A stretch of DNA of 44,455 nucleotides from an uncultured Bacteroidales bacterium (GCA_903926565.1 CAIYJU010000127.1:1-44455), one strand, 5' to 3'. Counted from the first letter of the stretch, positions 1 through 7,873 are shown. Notes: generated by a model not told the origin, from the sequence alone. Made by a program: numbers and translations.

Positions 1-474
1 GGTAATCCCCATACGGTTGAAATTTTTAACGATGTTGTTTTGAATAACAACACCGCTTTGATATGATTTAATCCCTTCAGTTTCATAACCCACATTGTAG
101 TCGCTGCCGTCAAGCATGAATCCCTTGATGATCGTTCCATCAGCAGCAGTGCTGGTCGAATTATATACGCCTATATCAAGCAATGAACCTCCTGTGCCTC
201 CAGCAATATCAGCGGGGAATTTAATTATAGCTTCAGGCACACGGCTGCCGGATCCAGGGGTGTTCCAGTTTGGTCCCCGCAACTCAAGTTGTTTTTCAAC
301 AGTAACCCATTCAACATAAGTACCGGCCGCAACATTTATGATATCACCCGGACTGGCGGCATTAATAGCAGCTGTTATTGTGGCGTACGTTCCCGGCACT
401 TCACGCGTTGTCTGTGCCCAACTACTAAGCACCACAAAAAGCAGCGCTAAAGTTAAAAGTAAAAATTTTTTCAT
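1..474 (-). CDS. Secreted right-handed beta-helix protein, N-terminal part
   Basis: The reading frame starts at an ATG at 474 and is open to the left edge, giving 158 visible residues. It begins with a clear Sec signal peptide (MKKFLLLTLALLFVVLSSWAQ, cut likely after WAQ). The next part reads VPGTYATITAAINAASPGDIINVAAGTYVE in segments, the typical first turn of parallel beta-helix (pectate-lyase-like, NosD/DUF1565) proteins, followed by VVIQNNIVKNF, another helix turn. The protein is therefore exported, probably to the cell surface or outside. The C-terminus and any sorting domain lie beyond the window. It starts 17 bp after the receiver-like gene and probably shares its sigma-54 transcript. 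Substrate or ligand cannot be told. Confidence 0.8.
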   Translation of the reverse strand, partial: MKKFLLLTLALLFVVLSSWAQTTREVPGTYATITAAINAASPGDIINVAAGTYVEWVTVEKQLELRGPNWNTPGSGSRVPEAIIKFPADIAGGTGGSLLDIGVYNSTSTAADGTIIKGFMLDGSDYNVGYETEGIKSYQSGVVIQNNIVKNFNRMGIT

Positions 475-491
475 AATGTGTGTTTTTGGTT

Positions 492-845
492 TTACAATTC
501 CACCTGGCAATAAGTATCGATACAATCCTTCAGCTCCGACAGGTGCTGGGTTTGGCGTGACAGCTTGTATCTTCCTTTACTGAAAATGGAGATGATGTCG
601 TCGTAATCCCTGCTGGCCATGATCAGCACTTCCAGGTGCTGGTAATTCTCATTGATGTACTTGAGTATGGCCGCGTCGCGCAGGTTGCTGATCTGCAAAA
701 CAACCAGGGATACCACGTAGTGGTTCAGCATACGGATTGCCTCCTCGGTATTCCTGGCAAAAAAGCCGGTTCGCTTATGGAAACTCAGATACTCCTGGAT
801 CTCTTCCTCCATTTCCGGATCGTAGTGTATGAATAAGATATTCAC
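492..845 (-). CDS. Small receiver-like protein lacking the phospho-acceptor
   Basis: About 117 residues. The frame is open up to a TTG at 884, but that codon lies inside the sigma-54 -12 element, so the GTG at 845 (reading (M)NILFIHYDPEMEEEI) is the better start and leaves a leader of about 25 nt. The pattern of strands and helices resembles a CheY-type receiver: an initial hydrophobic strand followed by an acidic residue, then LVVLQIS in the place where the phosphorylated Asp normally ends strand 3, LIMAS for strand 4 with its Ser/Thr, and YKLSR near the usual Lys position. The phospho-acceptor Asp is absent, so it may be a pseudo-receiver, perhaps a phosphate-independent partner or modulator of the neighbouring kinase and activator. 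Assignment rests on pattern only; a stand-alone unknown fold is possible. Confidence 0.6.
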   Translation of the reverse strand: MNILFIHYDPEMEEEIQEYLSFHKRTGFFARNTEEAIRMLNHYVVSLVVLQISNLRDAAILKYINENYQHLEVLIMASRDYDDIISIFSKGRYKLSRQTQHLSELKDCIDTYCQVEL

Positions 846-880
846 AGTAGATGTATTAATGGGTTGAGGGGCATCCAATG

Positions 881-894
881 GCAAATTTCATGCC
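881..894 (-). promoter_or_regulatory. Sigma-54 (-24/-12) promoter
   Basis: On the minus strand the sequence reads GGCATG-AAAT-TTGC, against the RpoN consensus GGCACG-N4-TTGC. GG and GC are separated by exactly 10 nt, as required. Transcription would start near 870, about 25 nt before the GTG at 845. The upstream boxes at 962-1040 and the adjacent NtrC-type activator gene support it. Confidence 0.7.
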
Positions 895-961
895 GCACCA
901 TGTATATAGCTGTATTACAGCGATATATGGTGTTTTTTAGGGATTGTACGCAGGGGAGATG

Positions 962-1040
962 TGCCCGAAATCGGGCATAATGTAATGGAAGTGTTAATAA
1001 ACAGGGCATTTCAGAATAGTGCCCGATTTCGGGCATGCCC
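962..1040. promoter_or_regulatory. Array of palindromic activator-binding boxes
   Basis: Two 16-bp boxes, TGCCCGAAATCGGGCA (962-977) and TGCCCGATTTCGGGCA (1020-1035), are exact reverse complements of one another and each is itself nearly palindromic. Further GGGCA/TGCCC half sites are at 1004-1008 and 1036-1040. They lie about 90-165 bp upstream of the start predicted from the sigma-54 promoter, the usual place for enhancer sites of NtrC-family regulators. The likely ligand is the Fis-type HTH protein encoded at 1079-2464. A terminator for that gene is a weaker alternative, since no T-run follows. Confidence 0.65.
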
Positions 1041-1078
1041 GGTTAAGCGTATTTATAATGATATGTTATATAGGGAAT

Positions 1079-2464
1079 TTAATTCCAGTTAACAGGAATA
1101 CTGTACTTCTCAATTTTCCTGTCGAGGGACTGGCGTGAGATTTTCAACAAACGTGCTGCTTCTGTTTTCACGTACTTCGCTTTTTTCAAAGCGATAACAA
1201 TGGTCTGTTTTTCCAGTTCCTGCAAACTGGTGGTGGTTGCAGGTATTTCGTTATGACTGGTCTTGGTGAAAATTTTTCCCGGGCTTATAAAATGACTCAG
1301 TTTGAGGGTGTTGTCATTGCTCAGGATGATGGCTCGTTCTACCAGGTGCTTCAGTTCGCGCACATTTCCGGGGAAATGGTAATCCGACAGCCATTCTATT
1401 ACCCGGGAATCAACAGCATGTATCGGTTTGCGGATGGATTCAGAATAACTGTTGAGGAAATGATAAAACATGGGAGCGATATCCTCTTTCCGCTCTCTCA
1501 GGGGTGGAATGTGCAGGGTGATGGAATTCATGCGGTAGTATAGGTCTGTTCTGAACAACCGTTGCTCAACAAGGTCTTCCAGCTTTTGATTTGTTGCGGC
1601 GACCACGCGTACATCAATGGTGATTTTTTTAGTGCTGCCCAGCCTGACTACCTGCATGTCATCCAGGATCCTCAGCAATTTGGGCTGGGTGGTGAGTTTC
1701 ATCTCCCCGATCTCGTCCAGGAAAAGGGTGCTTTCATGCGCAGTTTCAAACCATCCTGCTTTTTCATGGATGGCACCGGTGAAGGCCCCTTTGGTGTGTC
1801 CGAAAAATTCACTTTCAAACAGTTCTTCAGGAATGGAGGCGCAATTAACCGGGTAAAACTGCTTTTTCTTTCGCGGGCTCAGAAAGTGTATGGCCTGGGC
1901 AATTAACTCTTCCCCTGTACCACTCTCACCTGTAATGAGTATGTTGGAGTTGTCGGCCGGAGCAACGCTGTGCACAAACCGGATCAGATCTTTCATCTGC
2001 CGGCTTTCAGCAACAATCTTCCGACCGATCAGCTTTTGAACTTCAGGCATTAAAAGAGTGTGGCCGTTCCCAATCTTTAGCTTGTCGCGCTGGAACTGAA
2101 TATAGGCACTGGTTTTCTGGATTGCACGGTCAACGTCTTTCAGATGAAATGGTTTGTTGAAAAAATCGATCGCACCCTCGCGCATGGCGCTGATCACGGT
2201 TTCCATCTCCCCATGGGCCGTAATCATGATAACTTCAACAGTTGAATATAGGGCCTTTATTTTTATGAGGACCTCGATGCCGTTCATCTCCGGTAAACGG
2301 AAATCAAGAATACAGAGATGAATCGTTTCCCTGTTCAGGATGTCGAATGCCTCGGAGGGCAATCCTGCCTGGAATACGCCAAAACCCTTTCCTGTCAGGA
2401 ACTCTTCAATTTCGTTCCTGATGCCGGATTCGTCATCAACAATAAGGACCTGGAGTTTTTCCAT
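1079..2464 (-). CDS. NtrC-family sigma-54 response regulator with altered Walker A
   Basis: 461 residues in the standard three-part order. Receiver about 1-120 (acidic pair D10/D11, phospho-acceptor D54 in CILDFRLPEMNG, T82, K104). AAA+ sigma-54 interaction domain about 145-380, with the sigma-54 contact loop GAFTGA at 226-231, Walker B TLFLDE at 246-251 and the arginine-finger region LFRTDLYYRMN. Fis-type HTH at the C-terminus (TEAARLLKISRQSLDRKI). The Walker A motif reads GESGTGEE (179-186): the invariant Lys is Glu185 (codon GAA at 1912-1910). Family knowledge says this Lys is needed for ATP binding, so activity as drawn is doubtful. It lies 92 bp downstream of its probable kinase and just upstream of the sigma-54 promoter it may control. 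Confidence 0.93.
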   Translation of the reverse strand: MEKLQVLIVDDESGIRNEIEEFLTGKGFGVFQAGLPSEAFDILNRETIHLCILDFRLPEMNGIEVLIKIKALYSTVEVIMITAHGEMETVISAMREGAIDFFNKPFHLKDVDRAIQKTSAYIQFQRDKLKIGNGHTLLMPEVQKLIGRKIVAESRQMKDLIRFVHSVAPADNSNILITGESGTGEELIAQAIHFLSPRKKKQFYPVNCASIPEELFESEFFGHTKGAFTGAIHEKAGWFETAHESTLFLDEIGEMKLTTQPKLLRILDDMQVVRLGSTKKITIDVRVVAATNQKLEDLVEQRLFRTDLYYRMNSITLHIPPLRERKEDIAPMFYHFLNSYSESIRKPIHAVDSRVIEWLSDYHFPGNVRELKHLVERAIILSNDNTLKLSHFISPGKIFTKTSHNEIPATTTSLQELEKQTIVIALKKAKYVKTEAARLLKISRQSLDRKIEKYSIPVNWN

Positions 2465-2556
2465 AGGTAAAACAAGGAAGGGTGGGCTGAATTCGACAGC
2501 AAAGTAAGGGGTTTAATTTTAATCTACCAAACAATAGCATAAAATAAACAATAATA

Positions 2557-4392
2557 CTACACGACAGGGAGTGTAATCAGTACGCTGGTAAATACATTCA
2601 CCTTACTTTTAACCTTAATCTCCCCGTTCATCTCTTTAAGCAGCCCGTACACGATAGGCAATCCGAGGCCTGTTCCGTGTCCAACAATTTTGGTTGTGAA
2701 AAAAGGGGTGAAGAGTTTATCAAGGTTCTCCTCGTTAATTCCTATCCCGTTGTCGATGATTTCAATAATGGTGTGGCTTGCATCGGAAGAGACATTTATT
2801 TCAATGCGTTTGTTATAGTTGTCCCTCCCTTCCACCAGCATTTTTTCATTAACGGCATAGATGGAATTGGATAAAATGTTCAGAAAGACCTGTTCCAGTT
2901 TAAAGATGTTTCCAAGAACATTAATGTTTGTGGTATCGCTTTCATACAACAGTTCAATCTCTTCAGGTTTTAGCCTGGGCGCCATCATTTCGAGCGACTT
3001 GGCAATCACCTCCCTGATGCTGATCTTCTCAAAAAGTATTCCCGACTGATCACGGGCGAAAATTCTCATATTATCAATGATCTGCTGAATTCGTTGTATA
3101 TTCAGCTGTATGGATTCGAATTTGGTTGTCAGGTAGGCTGATGAAATTTCATTTGGTTGAGACTGGATCTTCTGCTGGATGTTTTCGATAGAGAGTGACA
3201 TGATGACCAGCGGCTGATTTATTTCATGGGCCATGCCGGCGGATAATTCACCCAGAGACTCCATTTTGGACTTTTGAATCAAAATCTGCTGGTTAACACG
3301 CAGCTCGCTGATTGTGTCATTTAACGTCCCAACAGTTGTTTCTAATTTCTCCTGTGCTTTATGTATGCCGATTATGGATGCGATCCGCCATGCGATATCC
3401 TCAATATAAGCCCTGCGGGATTTGGTAAACGGGTCGGCCATTGCAGAAGTGAGGTTGATGCACCCAAGCGTATGATTACGTTGGTAAACGGGGATAACTG
3501 CCAGGGATTTAATGCCCAGCTTAAGAAATTCATCTTTAAGTTCAACCGGGATTTCGTCCAGGTAATCGTATCGGGGAACATGCCTGCTGATAATTTTAAA
3601 TTGCGGCGAATCCCGGCCATAGGTTTTTACTTTGGCCACAAAACTGTCAGACAAATTGTTGTGAAATATCAGATCCAGCGTTTGTGTCTCCTCATTCAGA
3701 ATATAGCCCCCGCAATAATTTATATAATCGAGACTGCAAAGCCTGACAAAAACAGCTTTAAGCAGATTTTCCAGATCCACAGACATTGAGCTGTTAACCT
3801 TGATCTGCTCCCCGATCTCTTCGTAAACCTGTTTGTGCAGCTCATCGGTAATGTCTTTTGTAATAGTCAGGAAACCGATAATTTCACCTTCGTCATCCAT
3901 GATAGGATTTCCCTGGTAACTGATGTAGTGCTTTTCAAAGTTATCTACAAGAAGTGTAGTTCCTGAAACCGTTGTTCCCCTTTCAAGAACCGGACGGTAT
4001 ATGAGCGAGTCGAACAAGTCGGCCTTATCCCTGCCCAGGAAATCAATCAATGGTTTTCCGATCATCTCCTGAACACCTTCACGGAAGAACATCCTGACCA
4101 TTCTTTCGTTTGCATAGATAAGAACCCTGTCCCTGTCAACAATTGACATCGCTTCGTTGATGTTATCGGCCATGATCTTGTAACGATTCTGCAGGAGATT
4201 GTTTTGAACAACCAGATCATCATTCTTGCTGATAATTTCATCCAGGAGTTTGCGTTTTCTTGTGAGACGTTCCGTCTGCTCAACATTCTCAGTCAACTCC
4301 TTACTTAACTCTTTAGTGAGTTTCTCCAGCCTTTTTTTCAGACTGGTATTTTCACGCTTTAGTTTATCGATTGAATGTTGCGGGTTGTTCAT
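2557..4392 (-). CDS. Soluble PAS-GAF sensor histidine kinase
   Basis: The frame is open to 4512, but the ATG at 4392 (MNNPQHSIDKLKREN) is the likely start: a -7 promoter box lies at 4412-4419 and the upstream 40 residues look non-native. This gives 611 residues. Order: an N-terminal coiled coil rich in Lys/Glu/Leu (about 8-60), a PAS domain (about 70-185), a GAF-like domain (about 190-350), a second short coiled coil, HisKA with H389 in GMAHEINQP, and an HATPase_c domain with N-box NILSNSIYAV, G1 DNGIGI, F-box FTPFFTTK and G2 GTGLGL. No transmembrane segment is seen, so it senses a cytoplasmic signal. It is the natural partner of the regulator at 1079-2464. The GAF/PAS ligand is unknown. Confidence 0.92.
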   Translation of the reverse strand: MNNPQHSIDKLKRENTSLKKRLEKLTKELSKELTENVEQTERLTRKRKLLDEIISKNDDLVVQNNLLQNRYKIMADNINEAMSIVDRDRVLIYANERMVRMFFREGVQEMIGKPLIDFLGRDKADLFDSLIYRPVLERGTTVSGTTLLVDNFEKHYISYQGNPIMDDEGEIIGFLTITKDITDELHKQVYEEIGEQIKVNSSMSVDLENLLKAVFVRLCSLDYINYCGGYILNEETQTLDLIFHNNLSDSFVAKVKTYGRDSPQFKIISRHVPRYDYLDEIPVELKDEFLKLGIKSLAVIPVYQRNHTLGCINLTSAMADPFTKSRRAYIEDIAWRIASIIGIHKAQEKLETTVGTLNDTISELRVNQQILIQKSKMESLGELSAGMAHEINQPLVIMSLSIENIQQKIQSQPNEISSAYLTTKFESIQLNIQRIQQIIDNMRIFARDQSGILFEKISIREVIAKSLEMMAPRLKPEEIELLYESDTTNINVLGNIFKLEQVFLNILSNSIYAVNEKMLVEGRDNYNKRIEINVSSDASHTIIEIIDNGIGINEENLDKLFTPFFTTKIVGHGTGLGLPIVYGLLKEMNGEIKVKSKVNVFTSVLITLPVV

Positions 4393-4411
4393 GCCGGGGG
4401 ATTTTCTTTCA

Positions 4412-4419
4412 CAAAGATA
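4412..4419 (-). promoter_or_regulatory. Bacteroidota -7 box for the kinase gene
   Basis: TATCTTTG on the minus strand fits TAnnTTTG, the -7 element used by the Bacteroidota primary sigma factor. It lies about 20 bp before the ATG at 4392. No clear TTG element is found about 20 bp further upstream. Confidence 0.45.
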
Positions 4420-4539
4420 AAAAACATGAACAATTTTCGAAATAAACATTTTGTGACAACCGGCAATCCATTCATGTTGCACGGATTGATCCCGTGTGCA
4501 TCTCCCGGGCATGTCGGGAGCACCCTTACATAGCCTTTA

Positions 4540-4636
4540 CTCTCCTTTTACTCTCCTTTTACGTTCCTTTTACGTTCCTTTTACTTTCCTTTTACTTTCC
4601 TTTTACTCTCCTTTTACGTTCCTTTTACTTTCCTTT
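4540..4636. repeat. 11-bp tandem repeat array with three unit variants
   Basis: Eight complete units and one 9-bp partial unit of CNNTCCTTTTA. Three variants differ at two bases: A = CTCTCCTTTTA, B = CGTTCCTTTTA, C = CTTTCCTTTTA. Their order from 4540 is A A B B C C A B C. All the purines are on the minus strand. The array is intergenic, between the kinase promoter and the REP-like element. Confidence 0.95.
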
Positions 4637-4650
4637 CAAATAAAGAACCA

Positions 4651-4733
4651 GCGCTGAAAGCGCGCAATATGATTAACCGTGGGTAAAACCCACGGAAACT
4701 ATGCTACAACACGATCCTGAGCCCTGAAGGGGC
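4651..4733. repeat. Three-hairpin REP-like intergenic element
   Basis: Three short inverted repeats in a row: GCGCT-gaa-AGCGC (4651-4663), CCGTGGGT-aaa-ACCCACGG (4677-4695) and GCCCT-gaa-GGGGC (4721-4733). All have 3-nt loops and two share the GAA loop. This resembles palindromic extragenic elements common in Bacteroidota genomes that are moved by REP-associated transposases; no such transposase is in the window. It may also act as a bidirectional terminator or mRNA-stabilising structure. Confidence 0.7.
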
Positions 4734-4793
4734 GATATATCTTACAGCAGAGAGACTTTTACCTGTAAGAGGTACTGGCATTATTCCGCTTAA

Positions 4794-5117
4794 TCATTTT
4801 TTTTTCTTCGGTTTCGGCTCAGGAAGCTCTTTATATGTGATCCTGATCAGGTGACTGATCCATTCCCGATCTTCCAGTCTTTCGTCAATTAAGAAACCTG
4901 GTTTTGCTCCCGGGTAGGGTGGTGCTTCAGCAACATTTCCAATAAATGCTCTTCCTGCTTCTGTTGGTTTTACAAAGAGCTGGTTATCGCATATAAGCGC
5001 GACAACCTTCCCTTCACAATAGAGAGCGTATTCACCAAACATCTTTTTACAGGTGATCTCACCTGCATTTTCGATCTGGTCAGCAATAAAATCAGCAAAA
5101 TTTTTGTCAGATGCCAT
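4794..5117 (-). CDS. TfoX N-terminal domain protein
   Basis: 107 residues, matching stand-alone TfoX_N proteins. Visible family features are the start ADFIADQIENAG, the core KKMFGEYALYCEGKVVALICDNQLFVKPTEAGR, and the APPYPGAKPGFLIDE segment. It ends in a lysine run (PKPKKKK). TfoX_N domains were named from the competence regulator TfoX/Sxy, but single-domain versions have no proven role. It is the last gene of a minus-strand group reaching back to 6862, with a 29-bp gap from its neighbour. Confidence 0.85.
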   Translation of the reverse strand: MASDKNFADFIADQIENAGEITCKKMFGEYALYCEGKVVALICDNQLFVKPTEAGRAFIGNVAEAPPYPGAKPGFLIDERLEDREWISHLIRITYKELPEPKPKKKK

Positions 5118-5146
5118 TGGGTAAGGTTTTACGAATATTGATAAAA

Positions 5147-5602
5147 TTATGGATTCACACCCAGCCTGGTGCGTTCAATCTCAATTTGTTTTGTGGCAGC
5201 TTCGGGGGAATCAAATTTTTTAAGCTGCATGATTTCTGTATTGTATGAATCAAACAGCACCAGCCTGTAATCCTTACCGGATATATCCAGCTGGCGGTTT
5301 CCCCGGCTGAAGGAGGTGTATGTCTGGCTGGATTCCTTCATGCCGATTTTCATTGATGGTTCAACATGGATCCACCTGCCGGTTGGTATAAAACCAAACA
5401 GGTTGTTCGAAAACCGCACCCGTTTCTTTTCATAATCGATCATCGCGGAGGAATAGGAAAACCCGACAAACGCCCCGATCAAAAGCAGGATCACCGCGGA
5501 AACATAGAACCATGTAAGTACAATTCCTGCAACCAGCAAAAAAACACCCGCTGAAGAACCAACAGGGCCAAATGTTGTATCGAGTCTGTTATTGGTAATC
5601 AT
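5147..5602 (-). CDS. Hypothetical membrane protein with two TM segments
   Basis: 151 residues, not recognised as a named family. Residues about 14-48 are strongly hydrophobic and form two closely spaced membrane helices (SSAGVFLLVAGIVLTWFY and SAVILLLIGAFVGFSYSS). The remaining 100 residues are soluble and look like a beta-rich domain of the PH-like type often following such hairpins (YEKKRVRFSNNLFGFIPTGRW, DYRLVLFDSYN). Gaps of 19 and 29 bp to its neighbours suggest co-transcription. Function unknown. Confidence 0.75.
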   Translation of the reverse strand: MITNNRLDTTFGPVGSSAGVFLLVAGIVLTWFYVSAVILLLIGAFVGFSYSSAMIDYEKKRVRFSNNLFGFIPTGRWIHVEPSMKIGMKESSQTYTSFSRGNRQLDISGKDYRLVLFDSYNTEIMQLKKFDSPEAATKQIEIERTRLGVNP

Positions 5603-5621
5603 AATCTGAACCGATTAAATC

Positions 5622-6164
5622 CTACTTTGTCTGCCCGGTGAAAATAGGCTGATTATAGGTGTTGTTTGTGGCCCTGCTTATTACCCTGAGGGTGTCATGC
5701 ATCGCTGACAATGATACCTTTATCCATCCGTACCGGTATGCAAGAACTCCATCAGGGTAAGAATAAGCCCGGTACCCGATAAATTTTTGGCCCTTCCCGG
5801 CATAGTTGTCGAGGATCAGTCCGGAACCGGTCCCTTGCCAATTGCCACCCGGTGGTACCGGCACGTTTTCATCCAGTACAAGCATGTTACTGCTCAGGCT
5901 GTCTGTGAGAAAACTGTTGAACGCACTGCATTCCATGATGCCGGTATTCTCTTTCAATACTGCATGAAATCCGTTCGGCGTGCTGTCAACGATCAGGAAA
6001 ATCAACTTTCTGCATGCACCACGAACAGTGTCCTTTTCCGGATATGTTACAGTCTTGTTAATTTGCTCATAAACAATATTATCAGATGGTTTGGCAGTTT
6101 CAGATTCTTTACAGCCAATAAGAAATATTGAAAGCAGCAGCAGGGTGAACAGTGTGTTTTTCAT
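5622..6164 (-). CDS. Putative lipoprotein, function unknown
   Basis: 180 residues. It starts with a lipoprotein signal peptide, MKNTLFTLLLLSIFLIGCKE; the lipobox LIGC makes Cys18 the lipidated residue. No Asp follows it, so surface or outer-membrane location is likely. The mature part (NIVYEQINKTVTYPEKDTVRG, RYGWIKVSL) resembles generic Bacteroidota surface lipoproteins but fits no family I can name. It lies between the outer-membrane barrel gene upstream (35-bp gap) and a small membrane protein downstream. Confidence 0.75.
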   Translation of the reverse strand: MKNTLFTLLLLSIFLIGCKESETAKPSDNIVYEQINKTVTYPEKDTVRGACRKLIFLIVDSTPNGFHAVLKENTGIMECSAFNSFLTDSLSSNMLVLDENVPVPPGGNWQGTGSGLILDNYAGKGQKFIGYRAYSYPDGVLAYRYGWIKVSLSAMHDTLRVISRATNNTYNQPIFTGQTK

Positions 6165-6199
6165 GCGTTTGATGTGATACCGGTTGTTTGCCGGCTTCG

Positions 6200-6862
6200 T
6201 TATTGTTTAACTTTCTTGTTCAGAGAGATAAATTTAAAAATAAAACCAACCTGGGTACTCAGATTATTCCAGACAAATTGAGAAGCCCAGACATTGCTGG
6301 TGAAGCCGGGGGCCCCCAGATTATAACCCCTTTGGGAGATGATATAATCCAGCGTATAGTAAAAGCCAAACCTTTCGTTGCTGTCAAAAAAGAGGTTATA
6401 TCCAAGACCAATCACATTGTTGATATACATATCGGTTTCAGTCCCGGTATATGTCTGGTTGTTTAACTCGTTCTGCCTGTCAAATGATCCCGAGAATCTC
6501 AGGTATTGTAAAGAGTAATGAATGAAGAGGTTCTCAGCCCCGTAAATATTAAAGATATAGAATTTATACCCGGCGATGGCTCCCAAACGGGAATCTATCT
6601 TGCTGTCGGAATAGTATAAGGCATGGGTTTGCAGTGGGTAAACAATGCCGGCAGAAAATTCATGATGGCCTGTCCTGACATATGGGGCAAGATAAAACAC
6701 GCTGATATTTTCCTTCAGGTAGTTCTGGTTGGCCGGGAAATTATTGAATGCCCCGGCAGTGATCCCAAACTCATTGTTAACATCGGAGGATTGAGACCAA
6801 AGGTTGTTTGACACTGACAACATGATGACCATGATCGTGAGCCCTGAAATATAATTTTTCAT
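6200..6862 (-). CDS. Predicted outer-membrane beta-barrel protein
   Basis: 220 residues with a signal peptide (MKNYISGLTIMVIMLSVSNNLWSQ). The mature part alternates hydrophobic and polar residues in many short strands with aromatic ends (FYLAPYVRTGHHEFSAGIVYP, FGFYYTLDYIISQRGYNLG) and ends in VGFIFKFISLNKKVKQ, which fits a small 8-stranded outer-membrane barrel with a short basic tail. Family unassigned. First gene of the minus-strand group that includes the lipoprotein and TfoX_N genes. Confidence 0.7.
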   Translation of the reverse strand: MKNYISGLTIMVIMLSVSNNLWSQSSDVNNEFGITAGAFNNFPANQNYLKENISVFYLAPYVRTGHHEFSAGIVYPLQTHALYYSDSKIDSRLGAIAGYKFYIFNIYGAENLFIHYSLQYLRFSGSFDRQNELNNQTYTGTETDMYINNVIGLGYNLFFDSNERFGFYYTLDYIISQRGYNLGAPGFTSNVWASQFVWNNLSTQVGFIFKFISLNKKVKQ

Positions 6863-7202
6863 TTGTCAGATGGTTTTGGTGGAGTTTTAAAAGTACCGGC
6901 AGAGCAGATTTTCGGTGCAGAAACGGTATTTAATCATTTGATCTGATTTAATTATCGGGATTATACCATTATCATGTAAATGCAAAAATTCCGCTGTGTT
7001 TATAATTGCTGTCATGCAAATTTAACCACAAAGTTGCACAAAGTACACACAAAGTCGCACAAAAGAGCTTATAACAGGACTTATGATTACCATCAATCAG
7101 TTCATCAGGTGTTAAATCTGACATTCTGCAGTTACTGAATTATTATCGGTGCCCGGTAATGGCTGAATGGTCCCGGGTTCGATTGCTGATTAAATTTCGC
7201 TG
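6863..7202. other. Intergenic region with CACAAAG repeat
   Basis: 340 bp with no gene. At 7024-7066 a CACAAAG-type motif occurs four times in one orientation, spaced 10-11 bp, the same motif as in the inverted element at 10653-10749. Here no opposite arm is found, so it looks like half an element. The rest is AT-rich and unremarkable; it must hold the promoter of the gene ending at 6200, but no full TAnnTTTG box is seen. Confidence 0.6.
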
Positions 7203-7784
7203 TTAATAGCTCAATGGTTTGATTTTATGCCCGGCTTCGCAATCCCTGATTAATTCATGAAGCCGTTTTTCCTTTGTTGCTTCCTGCCTTGCGCTCATGA
7301 CCCACCTGACAGCAGGCTTTCTGTAAGAATTCGGCATGGAATTGAAAAAGGACCAGGCTTTTTGATTAAGTTTGAATGTCTCTTCAAAATTTTCCGTTAG
7401 AAGCAAAGCTTCATTTTCGTAGGAGTAGATTTTCGATTTACTGTCAGTTCTCAGGGCGAATGCAGCAAGGCCGGCAGGTTGCATAAGGCCATTTGCTGTG
7501 AGGACTTCAATTTTTTTGATATTGATGGCACTCCAGATGCTTTTTGGTTTGCGGGGAGTGAAACGGATAAAGTACCGTTCGTTATCAATGGATTGCCGAA
7601 CACCATCAATCCAGCCAAAACAAAGGGCCTGGTCAACCGACTCACTCCATGTCATGCTTGGTTTGCCACTGCCAATTTTGTAATAGCCCACAAAAAGCAC
7701 GCTAACCCTGTCATGGTTTTCAGCGAGCCAACTCCGGAAATCTGATTGTGTTGCAAAAAACACAGGCTGAACATTTGCTATCAT
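7203..7784 (-). CDS. YdeI/OmpD-associated family protein
   Basis: 193 residues from the ATG at 7784 (MIANVQPVFFATQSDFRSWL). Twenty further codons are open upstream, but a promoter -7 box at 7793-7800 would lie inside them. Family marks are the start FxSWLxxNH, the core SGKPSMTWSESVDQALCFGWIDGVRQSID, and FTPRKPKSIWSAINIKKIEVL, followed by the C-terminal helical part ending near the EATKEKRLHELIRDCEAG segment. YdeI-like proteins are cytosolic; roles in bacteriocin or antimicrobial peptide resistance have been suggested for some members, but no activity is shown. Stand-alone, divergent from the NifU-like gene. Confidence 0.85.
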   Translation of the reverse strand: MIANVQPVFFATQSDFRSWLAENHDRVSVLFVGYYKIGSGKPSMTWSESVDQALCFGWIDGVRQSIDNERYFIRFTPRKPKSIWSAINIKKIEVLTANGLMQPAGLAAFALRTDSKSKIYSYENEALLLTENFEETFKLNQKAWSFFNSMPNSYRKPAVRWVMSARQEATKEKRLHELIRDCEAGHKIKPLSY

Positions 7785-7792
7785 TGTGAAAT

Positions 7793-7800
7793 CAAATGTA
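7793..7800 (-). promoter_or_regulatory. -7 box for the YdeI-like gene
   Basis: TACATTTG on the minus strand fits TAnnTTTG. It ends only 8 bp before the ATG at 7784, so the transcript would have almost no leader. This decides the start codon against the longer frame. Confidence 0.45.
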
Positions 7801-7873
7801 GCATATTTTCCTGAAAAATGGAATAAAACCAAAGAATTGACCATGTCATTTCCGGGTCTTTTGGTTTTTTGTG

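Noticed and set aside
842..1036. 64-codon minus-strand frame upstream of the receiver-like gene
   Set aside because: It covers the activator boxes and the sigma-54 promoter and shows no protein-like pattern.
4540..4636. CRISPR array
   Set aside because: Units are 11 bp and directly joined, without spacers; no cas gene nearby.
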